The notes beneath the pieces were generated by a model. The model made no database searches and was not told where the DNA came from. It was given only the letters and a program-made list of their open reading frames with translations. Below are positions 44,655 to 54,577 of a stretch of 64,000 nucleotides of DNA, one piece after another. Location of the stretch: positions 48,973 through 112,972 of the forward strand of contig NZ_AZDW01000037.1 in NCBI RefSeq assembly GCF_001434115.1. The letters run 5' to 3'. Origin of the DNA: Levilactobacillus zymae DSM 19395 (GTDB lineage Bacteria; Bacillota; Bacilli; Lactobacillales; Lactobacillaceae). Position 1 is the stretch's first letter, and the number at the start of each line of letters is the position of its first letter. The position numbers and the translations under genes are program-made.

Positions 44655-47600
44655 AACAAAAAGCACAGCAACAACTAACGAAAAAGAATTTTATCCTCTA
44701 TAAGAGTCGAACGGGCTGGAAGGTCAAAGCCCGGTTATTTGGGGGCTTAGTGGTCGCCATTTCCGCGGCCACGATTGCCGGGTGGACCACGCCGGTCACG
44801 GCCCAGGCCGCTACGGCACCGACCACCGAACAGGTCGCTCCCCAATCGGCGGCTCCGGTCGCATCAGCTCCGGCGGCCCCAACCCCGGCCGGTCAGAACA
44901 CTCCGAATCAGAATCCGACTCAGGCCGCGCCAGCCAATTCGAGTGCGGCCCAGCCAGCACCCCTGCTCGCTAGCACGCCACAGCCAGAAACGACCACCAC
45001 GACTGAGCCAGATACCACTCCGACCGAGACGCCAACTGCCGCTACGGCCAAGACCTATCCCGTTTTGACGCCCAACCAGAACGTAAACGTCGGCGTCGAC
45101 CAGTCACAGGTTAGTTTGACCGCTGACCAGATTGCGAGTCACTTTACGGCTAAGGTGGAAAACAGAGACGGCAGTGATCAGGATGCCAATCCCACCAAGA
45201 ACACCACCACGCAGACCATTGGTAAAGACGGCACCGTGGCGTTGACCAGTAACGATGTACATACCTATTACAATGCTTACGGGGGATCTACATCCGTTAA
45301 GGGGCACCAATCGGCTCACGTGTCGTTTGAACACGAAATCGACTTTAGTCACAACTTCTCCATGTCCGGCGCGTTGGGGATTGGGACCAGAACCTCCGGC
45401 GGGGCCGATAGCGTGGGCTTCATTTTCGCACCGGGCGATCCCGCCAAGGCGACCCAGGGGGGCTCCGGAGGGAACCTCGGGATTGGTGGTCTGGCGAACG
45501 CCTTTGGCTTCGTCTACGATGAATACGCCAATGTGAACGATTACAACGACCCCACCGACGCGTCTGGTAACTGGCAGCCCTACGTGGGGTGGCGGACGAC
45601 CGACGCGAGCGGCAGACTGCAGCGCCCAGCCGATACGGACTGGGAGGCCGCTAGTCAGGTGGGTCTGAACGATCGCCAAGTCAACCCACTCAATGAATTT
45701 ACCATGGACTACGACTCAACGCGCCAACAGCTAACGGTGGTGCTGGACAATGGGAAGTTTACGCGTCACATCGCCGATATCAGTACCGGGTACTCGATCT
45801 CGGTGGCCGCGTCGACGGGGGGCAGTTGGAACGACTACTCCGCGCGCATCGACAAGTTTAGTTACACTCCCAAAACGATTCCGTTGACCGTGAAGCTGGT
45901 GGATTCGGCGGATAACGACGCGCCGCTCGACAAGACCGCCGTGACGGCAGTCGCCAACATCGGGGATACGATTTCGGTCTTCTCCACGCAAGCGGCGGCC
46001 GCCCGGGCCGTGGCCGCGGGAGAAGTCGATCCGTCGTTGGTCACCGTTTTACCGACGGATTCGGCGGGAAACGTCTACGTGGTCGATGGGACGCAAGGGA
46101 CGACTAGTACCGGTACCGCCCATACCGTGGACGGGGACAGCACCATTGCGGATGGGACCTACTACACCTACACGGTCAAGGATGGCGACGGTCAGACCAT
46201 GACCGTGCCGGTTCGCTTGGCGTACCAGGCCGTGGTCACCCCGGTCGATGCTAAAACGGGGCAACCCATTGCGGGGTTACAACCGCAGACGGTCACTACT
46301 GTCGCGGGGCAACCGGTCATCGTGCAGATCCCGGGTTACACGCCCACCAAGGTGGTTTTAGCGACCCCGGCTGACGGGGAAAAGACGGCCTACGCCAACT
46401 TACCGATCGATCAGACCACGACGCAACCGGCCACGACCACCACGACGGATACCGCGGCACCGATTACCCACTACTATCGGGGAAGAGGGACCACGGTCGA
46501 CGGTCAGACCGTGCCGTTTACCAAAACGGCGGGAACCGGTCAAGCCATCGCGGGCGAAACGGTCCAACAGACGCCTAAGGACGACACCACCACGACCAAC
46601 ACCTATTACTGGTCGACGGTGGGCGCGGCCGCCGCAACGGATTCAACGGATGAAACGAATCCCCAAACCGTGGCAACGATCCTGGTGCCCGACCAAGCGA
46701 CTTTGACGTACTGGGACCAGCAGGCCATTAAGAATCAAACGTCGGCTGATGAGTACAAGGCCGAAGCCCAAAAGATGCACGATGAATTCGTGGCGATCAG
46801 TGGGTTGACCCCGGACCAAATCAGTTCGGCCGACGCCTTACTGAGTACCGTAGCGGGGATTTACAATAACGTCTCGACCAGTAACGGGGCGGCGAAGCAG
46901 GCCTTTGAGGGCGCGATGACGGCGACTACGGCCAATGAAATTTACACGGGTGGGCAGGACGGTTACGCCGCCTTGAGAAAGGCCCAGAACCTGTTGATCG
47001 AATTTAAGGCGGACTTACAGCAGTTGACCACCAAGAACCAAGACGCCCAGAACATGTTAGCGTCTCTGCCGTCTTGGTCGGAAACCTACAACCAACCCGA
47101 ACGTACGGGACACGTGGTGGCGTTAGGGGAGGGCTTTGGCACCCAGCTTACGGCGGATCAAATCGCTCAGCTCAACACCTACTTCACGTATTATCTGGTC
47201 CAGCAGGCGACTTCAACGCAGGTAGCCACGCCGAAAAACGTGGGGACCTACAAAGTAACCCTGTCGGACGCCGGACGAGACTACCTTAAGAGTTTGGCGC
47301 CGGACCAAGCGAACGCCGGTCTATTCGTACCAGGTCTCTTGACGATTAAGGCGCAAGCGACGACCGCCACGGTGAACGCCGCCCAGGTGACTTACGGCCA
47401 GATGCCTGACGCAACGACTTTGGGGGGCACTGCGGCTGAGCACCCCTTCCAGGCCAGTTGGCTGGAAATCTGGGATGCAACCGACCAGAAGATCGTTACC
47501 GCGGCAGCGGGCCTACAAGTCGCTCACCAATACGTTTTACGGTATAGCGCGGCAGCGCAAGCAACGCTCGAACAAGATAAGAATTATAACTGGAAGTTTG

Positions 47601-50600
47601 ACACGGCTGCGTTGACCGTGGACCCACTGGCCGTTACGGTCATGGCGCAGGATCACGGAAAGACTTACGGCACGACAGCGGATCCAACGCTAGACCTGAC
47701 CAGTGATTCGGCTAAGGTCCTGAAGAATGGGGACCAGTTATCGGATTTGGGGGTCACGTTAGTCCGGGATTCGGGTGAAACTGCGGGGACTTACGACATT
47801 AGGTTGAAATCCTTTAATAACTCAAACTACCAGGTGACCCTAGACGACCAAGGGAAATTCACCATTGTGGCGAAACCCCTGGCACTGATAGCGGATAACT
47901 CTACCAAGGTTTACGGGGAAGCCGACCCGGATTTGACGTTCCATCTTGATCCAAACAAACCAGACAACAACTTAGTGGGTCAGGATACGGCTGCCGCCTT
48001 AAACGTGACGCTGAAGCGCGCCAAGACGGCCGATCTTAAGGATTCCGAAAACGTGGGCACCTATGCCATTACGCTGGCACCAGACGACCCGAACAACCCG
48101 AGGAACCCAAACTACGCGATAACGCTGACCCCGGGGGCCTTAAAGATTGCGCCCCGGCCCATCGTGGTCACGGTGGCCAACGCAACGAAGACTTACGGGG
48201 CCACTACTGATCCGCAATTTAGTGTGGCAGAAGTGAAACTAGCGTCAAACTTTACCGGTAAGACCACCAATGCGTTGGTGGGGGACGATACCCTGGAAGC
48301 CAAGTTCTCCCGAGATGAGGGTGAGACAGCCCAGCAAACTTACGCCATTCATTTGGTTGGGATTAAGAATTCGAACTATCAGGTATCGTCCATCGATGGC
48401 ACCTTGACCATCAATCCGCGACCCGTCACGGTCACCATTAACAACGCCCAGAAGGTTTACGGGGAAGTAGACCCAGCCTGGACTTGGACGGCGGCCGATA
48501 CCTCGACAAGTGGGGAGACGTTGGCGAAACTCGATCCTGATGATTTTGTCTTGAAGTTCGCCCGTGAAGCAGGTGAAACGGTCGGGGCTTACTGGATAAA
48601 GTTAGCGTCATGGGAGAATACTAACTATAACGTGACCAAGGTAACGCCAGGGGATTTGACGATAACCCCCCGGCCCATCGTGGTCACGGTGGCCAACGCG
48701 ACGAAGACTTACGGGGCCATTACCGATCCACAATTTAGTGTGGCAGAAGTGAAATTAGCGTCAAGCTTTACCGGTAAAACCACCAATGCGTTGGTGGGGA
48801 ACGATACCCTGGGGGCCAAGTTCTCCCGGGATGAGGGTGAGACAGCCCATCGAGCTTACGCCATTCATCTAGATGGAATTGGTAATCCGAACTATCAGGT
48901 ATCGTCCGTCGATGATGGCACCTTGACCATCAATCCCCGGCCTGTCACGGTCACCGTGAACGATGCCCAGAAGGTTTACGGGGAAGCAGACCCAACCTGG
49001 ACTTGGACGGCGACCGATGCTTCGACGAGCGGGGAAACGTTGGCGAAACTTGACCCTGATGATTTTGTCTTGAAGTTCGCCCGTGAAGCAGGTGAAACGA
49101 TCGGGACTTACTGGATAACGCCAGAGTTAAAAGCTAACCCCAACTATGACGTGACGGTAGCGCCAGGAACCCTAACCATCTCGCCGCGTAGTCTCTACTT
49201 AACGATTGCGGACAATTCTAAGACATATGGTGCCGTTGATCCACAATTTAGTTGGTCGGTAGTCAACGCTGATAAGAGTGAGTTGCCGATTGATCGGGAT
49301 AGTTTGCACGTGGTACTGATGCGTGATTCGGGTCAGACTGTCGGGGATGCTTATCGAATTAGGTTGGCATCCACGCGCAATGACAATTATGTGATTAAAG
49401 TTGTCAAGGAAGGGCAGTTTACCATTAACAAACGGGCGGTCACGGTAACCATTCAGGGCGCAAACAAGACCTATGGTGAGCCTGACCCGGCGTTTGGCTT
49501 AACCGCTGCTGCTCAGACCCAGTTAGTTAACGGTGACCAACTTAGTGCGTTAGGTGTAACGATAACGCGTGCTGACGGTGAAAACGTTGGCACCTACCTG
49601 CTAAATGGGCAGTCCGATAGTCAAAATTACGCGGTTAGTTTCGATGACACGCCAGTCTATCTGACGATTAAAAAGCAGGCAGTTACAGTAGCCATGCAAG
49701 CCGTAAGCAAGACCTATGGTGAGCCTGACCCGACGTCGGGCTTAAAGGCTGATACCCAAAACCAGTTAGTTAATGGTGATCAGCTCAGTGCTTTAGGTGT
49801 AACGATAACGCGTGCTGACGGTGAAAACGTTGGCACCTACCTGCTAAATGGGCAGTCCGATAGTCAAAATTACGCGGTCAGTTTCGATAAAACCCCGGTC
49901 TACCTAACGATTGACCAGCGGCCAGTCACAGTAGCCATGCAAGCCGTAAGCAAGATTTACGGTGAGACTGATCCGGCGTTGGGCTTAACCGCTGCTGCTC
50001 AGACCCAGTTAGTTAATGGTGACCAACTTAGTGCGTTAGGTGTAACGATAACGCGTGCTGACGGTGAAAACGTGGGTACCTATTTGCTAAGTGGGCAGTC
50101 GAATAGTCAAAATTATGCGGTCAGTTTCGATGACACGCCAGTCTACCTGGCCATCACCCCCCGGCCCATCACCGTGACGTTGGCCAATCAGGCCAAGACT
50201 TACGGACACGCCGACCCGCAGCCACAAGTGACCGTTCCGGTTACGGGATTGGTCGCCGGGGATACACTGGCGGCGTTAGGTCTGTCGCTGACGCGGGATA
50301 CCGGTGAAGATGTCGGTACCTACGCCATCACCGGGCAGGGCACCGGACTGAACTACCAGGTCACGGTCACGCCCGGTCAGCTCCAAATCACGCCCGCCGT
50401 GGTCAGTGCCGTCACCCTGGACACCGTCGTCGATTACGGGGGTGTGCCGACGCCTACGGGCCAAGCCCATGTCGATGGGAAACTGGTCACCTTAGCGCCC
50501 ACGGACTTTGAAATCGTGGACGACACGCAACACGTGGTGCCAGCTACGGCGCTACAAGTCGGTCACCCGTATACCATTCGGTTGACTGCGGCTGCCCAAG

Positions 50601-51577
50601 CCCGACTCGGCGTGGGGAATCCGGATTACGCGGTGAAGATGCTGCGAGCGAGTTATTTAGTGGTCAAACCGCGGCAACTCACGATTCGAGTGGCTGATCA
50701 ACAGAAGTATGCCGGCGACCGGAACCCGCAAAATACGGCCAAACTGGTCTCAGGGACCCTCAAACCGGGGGATACCTTGGCGGACTTGCATTTGCAATAC
50801 GTCAGTCCGGCGGCCCAGTACGTTGGCCAGTACGCTATCGGTGTGACCAGCGACAACCAGAATTATGAGCTACACGTTTTGCCGGGACGGTTGACCGTGG
50901 CTCCACAACCCACCGTGACCGTTGATGCTCCCACGGTCCCAACGATCGTGACGTCACCGGTCACGGTGACTAAGCAGTGGCCGGACCAGAGCGAGACCAT
51001 TTATACCTATGACCCCGCCACGCAGGTCATCACGGTGGACCAGGTCGCCGCTGGTCACACGACCACCCAAAAGGTGACCGCACCGACCGCGACCGTGACG
51101 CTCCACGGAAAGAACGGGCAGGTCACGGTCGTCGACACCACGGACCCGCAACGGCCCCAGATTCTACATTTCCAGGACCGCTTAGCCCCAACCCCGTCAC
51201 TGGCTGCTCTGAAGACGTGGCCTAAGGTCCAGATGGCCCACGCTACCCGGACTCACGGGAAGGCTCAGCGAGCGGCTCGCCCACAAGCGCAGACGGTCGC
51301 TGCGGCTACGGCCCGGCAAGCGGTCGCGTCCGCCCAAGTTGCCGATCTGCGGCAGGCGTCAGCAGTAGCAACTACCAGTCACCCACGACGAGTAACGGCC
51401 ACGCAGCCAGCGACCGGAATCACCGGGCCCCAACCGGCTAAGGCGACGCCGACCCGCGTTGCGGCGACCACGTTACCCCAGACCGGGCAACGGGACGGTC
51501 GCGGCTGGTCGGCACTCGGGGCCTTGCTGTTAGCGTTATTGGCAATCCCGTTTGTTCGGCGCCGTTCGACGCACTAG
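44651..51577 (+). CDS. Giant lectin/MBG-repeat surface protein, LPQTG-anchored
   Basis: 2308 aa. Signal region KNFILYKSRTGWKVKARL is a KxYKxGKxW variant; Pro/Thr/Ala-rich segment to about 140; an L-type lectin-like domain at about 150-410 (DSVGFIFAPGD, NAFGFVYDEYAN, NEFTMDYD); helical region at about 680-810; then about twelve to fourteen MBG-type repeats (about 900-2080; each with KTYG or KVYG and DP); LPQTG near 2274, helix and RRR tail. Sugar-binding adhesin on a long stalk. GTG start, 4-nt overlap with the preceding gene. Confidence 0.93.
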   Translation: MKQKAQQQLTKKNFILYKSRTGWKVKARLFGGLVVAISAATIAGWTTPVTAQAATAPTTEQVAPQSAAPVASAPAAPTPAGQNTPNQNPTQAAPANSSAAQPAPLLASTPQPETTTTTEPDTTPTETPTAATAKTYPVLTPNQNVNVGVDQSQVSLTADQIASHFTAKVENRDGSDQDANPTKNTTTQTIGKDGTVALTSNDVHTYYNAYGGSTSVKGHQSAHVSFEHEIDFSHNFSMSGALGIGTRTSGGADSVGFIFAPGDPAKATQGGSGGNLGIGGLANAFGFVYDEYANVNDYNDPTDASGNWQPYVGWRTTDASGRLQRPADTDWEAASQVGLNDRQVNPLNEFTMDYDSTRQQLTVVLDNGKFTRHIADISTGYSISVAASTGGSWNDYSARIDKFSYTPKTIPLTVKLVDSADNDAPLDKTAVTAVANIGDTISVFSTQAAAARAVAAGEVDPSLVTVLPTDSAGNVYVVDGTQGTTSTGTAHTVDGDSTIADGTYYTYTVKDGDGQTMTVPVRLAYQAVVTPVDAKTGQPIAGLQPQTVTTVAGQPVIVQIPGYTPTKVVLATPADGEKTAYANLPIDQTTTQPATTTTTDTAAPITHYYRGRGTTVDGQTVPFTKTAGTGQAIAGETVQQTPKDDTTTTNTYYWSTVGAAAATDSTDETNPQTVATILVPDQATLTYWDQQAIKNQTSADEYKAEAQKMHDEFVAISGLTPDQISSADALLSTVAGIYNNVSTSNGAAKQAFEGAMTATTANEIYTGGQDGYAALRKAQNLLIEFKADLQQLTTKNQDAQNMLASLPSWSETYNQPERTGHVVALGEGFGTQLTADQIAQLNTYFTYYLVQQATSTQVATPKNVGTYKVTLSDAGRDYLKSLAPDQANAGLFVPGLLTIKAQATTATVNAAQVTYGQMPDATTLGGTAAEHPFQASWLEIWDATDQKIVTAAAGLQVAHQYVLRYSAAAQATLEQDKNYNWKFDTAALTVDPLAVTVMAQDHGKTYGTTADPTLDLTSDSAKVLKNGDQLSDLGVTLVRDSGETAGTYDIRLKSFNNSNYQVTLDDQGKFTIVAKPLALIADNSTKVYGEADPDLTFHLDPNKPDNNLVGQDTAAALNVTLKRAKTADLKDSENVGTYAITLAPDDPNNPRNPNYAITLTPGALKIAPRPIVVTVANATKTYGATTDPQFSVAEVKLASNFTGKTTNALVGDDTLEAKFSRDEGETAQQTYAIHLVGIKNSNYQVSSIDGTLTINPRPVTVTINNAQKVYGEVDPAWTWTAADTSTSGETLAKLDPDDFVLKFAREAGETVGAYWIKLASWENTNYNVTKVTPGDLTITPRPIVVTVANATKTYGAITDPQFSVAEVKLASSFTGKTTNALVGNDTLGAKFSRDEGETAHRAYAIHLDGIGNPNYQVSSVDDGTLTINPRPVTVTVNDAQKVYGEADPTWTWTATDASTSGETLAKLDPDDFVLKFAREAGETIGTYWITPELKANPNYDVTVAPGTLTISPRSLYLTIADNSKTYGAVDPQFSWSVVNADKSELPIDRDSLHVVLMRDSGQTVGDAYRIRLASTRNDNYVIKVVKEGQFTINKRAVTVTIQGANKTYGEPDPAFGLTAAAQTQLVNGDQLSALGVTITRADGENVGTYLLNGQSDSQNYAVSFDDTPVYLTIKKQAVTVAMQAVSKTYGEPDPTSGLKADTQNQLVNGDQLSALGVTITRADGENVGTYLLNGQSDSQNYAVSFDKTPVYLTIDQRPVTVAMQAVSKIYGETDPALGLTAAAQTQLVNGDQLSALGVTITRADGENVGTYLLSGQSNSQNYAVSFDDTPVYLAITPRPITVTLANQAKTYGHADPQPQVTVPVTGLVAGDTLAALGLSLTRDTGEDVGTYAITGQGTGLNYQVTVTPGQLQITPAVVSAVTLDTVVDYGGVPTPTGQAHVDGKLVTLAPTDFEIVDDTQHVVPATALQVGHPYTIRLTAAAQARLGVGNPDYAVKMLRASYLVVKPRQLTIRVADQQKYAGDRNPQNTAKLVSGTLKPGDTLADLHLQYVSPAAQYVGQYAIGVTSDNQNYELHVLPGRLTVAPQPTVTVDAPTVPTIVTSPVTVTKQWPDQSETIYTYDPATQVITVDQVAAGHTTTQKVTAPTATVTLHGKNGQVTVVDTTDPQRPQILHFQDRLAPTPSLAALKTWPKVQMAHATRTHGKAQRAARPQAQTVAAATARQAVASAQVADLRQASAVATTSHPRRVTATQPATGITGPQPAKATPTRVAATTLPQTGQRDGRGWSALGALLLALLAIPFVRRRSTH
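49430..50155 (+). repeat. Three near-identical MBG-coding repeats
   Basis: Units of about 240 bp at roughly 49430, 49676 and 49916 share long identical DNA stretches (for example the segment encoding VTITRADGENVGTYLL). This block is less GC-rich at third positions than its flanks, suggesting recent import or amplification. Confidence 0.8.
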
Positions 51578-51597
51578 CCCCAATTTAAGTTAATGAA

Positions 51598-51640
51598 ATC
51601 GGTCATTCCTGACCTGCGCGGCTGGGGATGATCGATTTTT
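51598..51640 (+). terminator. Terminator after giant surface protein
   Basis: ATCGGTCATTCC pairs with GGATGATCGAT (one bulge), then five Ts. Confidence 0.8.
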
Positions 51641-51741
51641 GCATCCTGAAAATCTAGTTAAATTCATTTGTAACCAAATTGAAAACTACAATTAACTATT
51701 ACTAGTGTAAAATTGCTCGTTGATAGAGGAGGATGACTACT

Positions 51742-52590
51742 ATGCAAAAGATTGTTATGGGGGCCTTAGCCGTCACGGCGGGGGTCTTGGGACTTGCGTT
51801 AGGCCACGAGCAGACCGTCCACGCCAGTGCGTTACCGGGCACGGCACAAAGCGCGTACTTACGGGACACCACAGGTTACGTCCGGTTGAAGAAGACCATG
51901 GACGTGGGGATTTTGAAGAAGAGCGGCAAGACGTACAAACCCCTGATCAAGAAGAAGGGGTCCCTGTTGGCCGTGGCTGGCCTGGGCGGCTCACAAGCCG
52001 ATAAGGACAAAAAGGGAAACATCGTGATTCGCGCGGCGTTTACCTCGGGGGCCGTACATTACCAACGGCTAAAGCAGTTAAAATATCACGGGATGATTTC
52101 CGTGCCGTTTACCAAGAAGAATTTCAAGAACGTGAAGTTGAAGGCACCCGTGCGGACCCTGTTGTTCCAAAAGGGGACGGGCTTTAAAACGAACGATATG
52201 GGGCTGACCACACCGGCGGCCTTTTACCTGACATTGGATAATTACCTGCAGGCCTATAGCGGGACGGCCATGGCGAAGTTTGCGCCGAACGGTGGCGAGT
52301 GGCGGATGGCGGCCAACAACGTCTGGAAGCCAACGAGTGCCGCGAAGGTCACCAAGGTCACGGTCAAGGGCCGGACCACGACCGTTGATTACCGGACGCC
52401 GGTCAAGGGCTTGCCGAACAAAAAGGTGGCCAAGCACCATTACCGCCTGACCATTAAGGACCTTAACCAGAAGCGCAGCAAGTCGTTCTTCCCTGTCGAT
52501 GACACCTACGATTCACTGGGAACTTGGCAGAATTACAAGGTTAACGGTAAGCGCTACTTTGTGGGAAACATGGAAAATGGTTTAGATTAG
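51742..52590 (+). CDS. Exported protein of unknown function
   Basis: 282 aa. Signal peptide MQKIVMGALAVTAGVLG to VHA-S; mature part is Lys-rich and beta-patterned (GYVRLKKTMDVGILKKSGK, then VTVKGRTTTVDYRTPVKG). ATG 51742 is chosen because GAGGAGG lies 9 nt upstream; ATG 51733 touches it. No LPXTG or lipobox, so it is probably secreted or held by charge. No family recognised. Confidence 0.7.
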   Translation: MQKIVMGALAVTAGVLGLALGHEQTVHASALPGTAQSAYLRDTTGYVRLKKTMDVGILKKSGKTYKPLIKKKGSLLAVAGLGGSQADKDKKGNIVIRAAFTSGAVHYQRLKQLKYHGMISVPFTKKNFKNVKLKAPVRTLLFQKGTGFKTNDMGLTTPAAFYLTLDNYLQAYSGTAMAKFAPNGGEWRMAANNVWKPTSAAKVTKVTVKGRTTTVDYRTPVKGLPNKKVAKHHYRLTIKDLNQKRSKSFFPVDDTYDSLGTWQNYKVNGKRYFVGNMENGLD

Positions 52591-52597
52591 ACTTATG

Positions 52598-52631
52598 GGT
52601 TCGTTCAGTGAGAGCTGAGCGGACCTTTTTT
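52598..52631 (+). terminator. Terminator after exported protein
   Basis: GGTTCGTTCAG pairs with CTGAGCGGACC (two wobbles), then six Ts. Confidence 0.85.
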
Positions 52632-52771
52632 GGTGAACAATCGACTAGGGCCCGAGCGATTGGCGGGCAATTAAATTGAGCATACTGAAAACGATTTAGG
52701 GGCGGCCTTTATAAAAATACTTCATAAAAAATTATGCCGAATTTACGTCATGAAATTTAGGGGGGTAGGCG

Positions 52772-52960
52772 CTGATTAAATTAAAGCTCAGGTCACCATT
52801 TGGCAAAAATAAAAAACACGACGAGATGGTGTCAAACTCCCGGTATAACAGTAACTTCAGTTTGAACATTGCGGATGATTTTAATCAAAAAGTTGGCTTA
52901 ACAGCACAAGTGATCGCCGTAAATCCGACTGACGTTTTACCCCAAGAACCGACTACCTGA
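52772..52960 (+). CDS. Small protein with a non-standard start (CTG or ATT)
   Basis: An open frame of about 62 codons with protein-like content (KLKLRSPFGKNKKHDEMVSN, then FSLNIADDFNQKVGLTAQVI) follows AGGGGGG at 52759-52765. The first ATG (52826) is 17 codons in and has no ribosome site, whereas CTG 52772 (6 nt) or ATT 52775 (9 nt) fit well. If real, it starts at a rare codon and would be missed by standard callers. It precedes the GT2/SpaA locus. Function unknown. Confidence 0.45.
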   Translation: MIKLKLRSPFGKNKKHDEMVSNSRYNSNFSLNIADDFNQKVGLTAQVIAVNPTDVLPQEPTT

Positions 52961-52985
52961 TGATTCATCTAGCGCATAAATAATA

Positions 52986-53014
52986 TTGTGGCTGGTTAAA
53001 AACAATGTTATACT
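52986..53014 (+). promoter_or_regulatory. Promoter of GT2 locus
   Basis: TTGTGG, 17-nt spacer, TATACT, about 50 nt before the 68-aa gene. Confidence 0.6.
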
Positions 53015-53066
53015 TTCACCGATGTGTGAGACAAACAATTTCATTCATTTAGGGGGAATGTTTTTT

Positions 53067-53273
53067 ATGAGTAGCTCGCAATTGTTAAGGATGGGGATTG
53101 GCGGCTCAGTGTTAGCCGTCCAACCGGGGCAGGCCGACGCCTCGTTTTGGCAAGTCGGCTTGACGTTTTTCAGTCAGTATTTCGGCGTGATGTCCGTCGC
53201 GTTGCTCTTTGCGATTGCAATTAGCGGCCTATCCGTTCACTGGATTAACCGTCACGGGGACTCGCAGTTATGA
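53067..53273 (+). CDS. Small membrane protein coupled to GT2 synthase
   Basis: 68 aa with one clear membrane helix near residues 38-58 (YFGVMSVALLFAIAISGLSV) and a more polar, Gly-rich start. AGGGGGAATG precedes ATG 53067. Its TGA overlaps the ATG of the synthase gene (ATGA), so the two are translationally coupled. It resembles in size and position the small accessory subunits of processive polysaccharide synthases; no family recognised. Confidence 0.65.
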   Translation: MSSSQLLRMGIGGSVLAVQPGQADASFWQVGLTFFSQYFGVMSVALLFAIAISGLSVHWINRHGDSQL

Positions 53274-54544
53274 CCAGCCTGCTTAATCTAGGGTATGTCC
53301 TGGTGGTCTTTACGTTTTTGGCCTACATTTTCATCAGTTTTATCCTGTCGGCGGCTTGGCGGCAGGAGCCGGGAACCTTACCGGCTACGACTCTGGCGAC
53401 GCGACATCAGTACCTCATCTTGGTGCCGTGCGTGGACGAAGCGGCCGTGATTGGGACCACGGTCCGCGCGTTACTAGCGTTGGACTTCGTCGGTCAGATC
53501 GTGGTGATTGACGACGGCTCCCAGGACGCCACCGCGGACATTGTTCAGGCCATCCAAGACCCGCGAGTGCGTTGCTTGCGACGGGTCGCGCCGAACGCTC
53601 AGCAGGGAAAGGGGGCGGCGCTCAACTTTGCGCTGGACGCGTTACGCCACCAACCCACAACCCTGGGACCGGAAACGGTCATCGGTGTCGTGGACGCGGA
53701 CGGCCAGTTGACACCCAACACGTTTGCCCGGCTGGACCGGCACTTCAGCGATCCGCAAACCGCCGCGGTTCAGCTGCGGGTCAAGATGTATCCCCGTTTT
53801 AAAAACGGGTTACAGGCGTCGCAGGACCTGGAATTCTTCACGGTGAACAACCGCGCTCAGCTCGCCAGAAATTACTGGCACACCGTGGGCTTGAGCGGTA
53901 ACGGCCAGTTCTTCCGGTTGGACGCCATCGTTGCGGCGCTGGGACCCCATCCCTGGGGCAACGCACTACTAGACGACTATGAGTTGACCATCAAATTGAT
54001 GCTTCACGGCCTACATATCAGTTACGAGGAACAAGCCTACGTGTCCCAACAGGCGGTCTCCTCGCTGAAAAAATTTGTGCGGCAACGGAGTCGGTGGGTG
54101 CAGGGGAACCTGGACTGTCAGCGCTACTTGCCGCGGGTTCTCCGAAGTACCACGTTAAGCTGGCGGCAGAAGGTGGGGGTGACCTATTTTCTGAGTCAAC
54201 CCTACCTGAACCTGGTGGCGGACAGCCTGATTGTGACCATCACTTGGCTGTTTTGGCGGCAAAGCTGGGGTCAGTTGACCTCGCTTAGCGCCGTGGGCAG
54301 TTTCGGGGGCTTACTCCTGGTATTGGCCGGCGCGTCGCTACTTTGGGGTGGGACCTTCACCCTGGATTACCTGGGGGATTTGCGACGACACCAAGAGCCG
54401 CCCTTAGCGAAACGCTTCTGGTTGAGCCTGCCACTCTGGGTATCGTACGTCTACCTGGCCCTGTTTTTCAGTATCGTATTAGCCTTTGCGCGGCACTTAA
54501 CGCATCACACATCGTGGCTTAAGACCTCACGGGAGGAGGCCTAG
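53270..54544 (+). CDS. Processive family-2 glycosyltransferase (polysaccharide synthase)
   Basis: 424 aa. N-terminal helix, then a GT-A catalytic domain: LVPCVDEAAVIG, VVIDDGSQDATADIV, the DADG motif in VVDADGQLTP, the acidic LLDDYELTIKLMLHG and the product-binding QRSRWVQGN; three to four C-terminal membrane helices. This D, DxD, D, (Q/R)xxRW set marks synthases such as PgaC/hyaluronan/cellulose-type enzymes. Polymer identity is unknown. Coupled to the 68-aa membrane protein and followed by a SpaA-type surface protein. Confidence 0.88.
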   Translation: MTSLLNLGYVLVVFTFLAYIFISFILSAAWRQEPGTLPATTLATRHQYLILVPCVDEAAVIGTTVRALLALDFVGQIVVIDDGSQDATADIVQAIQDPRVRCLRRVAPNAQQGKGAALNFALDALRHQPTTLGPETVIGVVDADGQLTPNTFARLDRHFSDPQTAAVQLRVKMYPRFKNGLQASQDLEFFTVNNRAQLARNYWHTVGLSGNGQFFRLDAIVAALGPHPWGNALLDDYELTIKLMLHGLHISYEEQAYVSQQAVSSLKKFVRQRSRWVQGNLDCQRYLPRVLRSTTLSWRQKVGVTYFLSQPYLNLVADSLIVTITWLFWRQSWGQLTSLSAVGSFGGLLLVLAGASLLWGGTFTLDYLGDLRRHQEPPLAKRFWLSLPLWVSYVYLALFFSIVLAFARHLTHHTSWLKTSREEA

Positions 54545-54577
54545 TCAATCACAGACTTAATTTTGGAGATGGGAATT

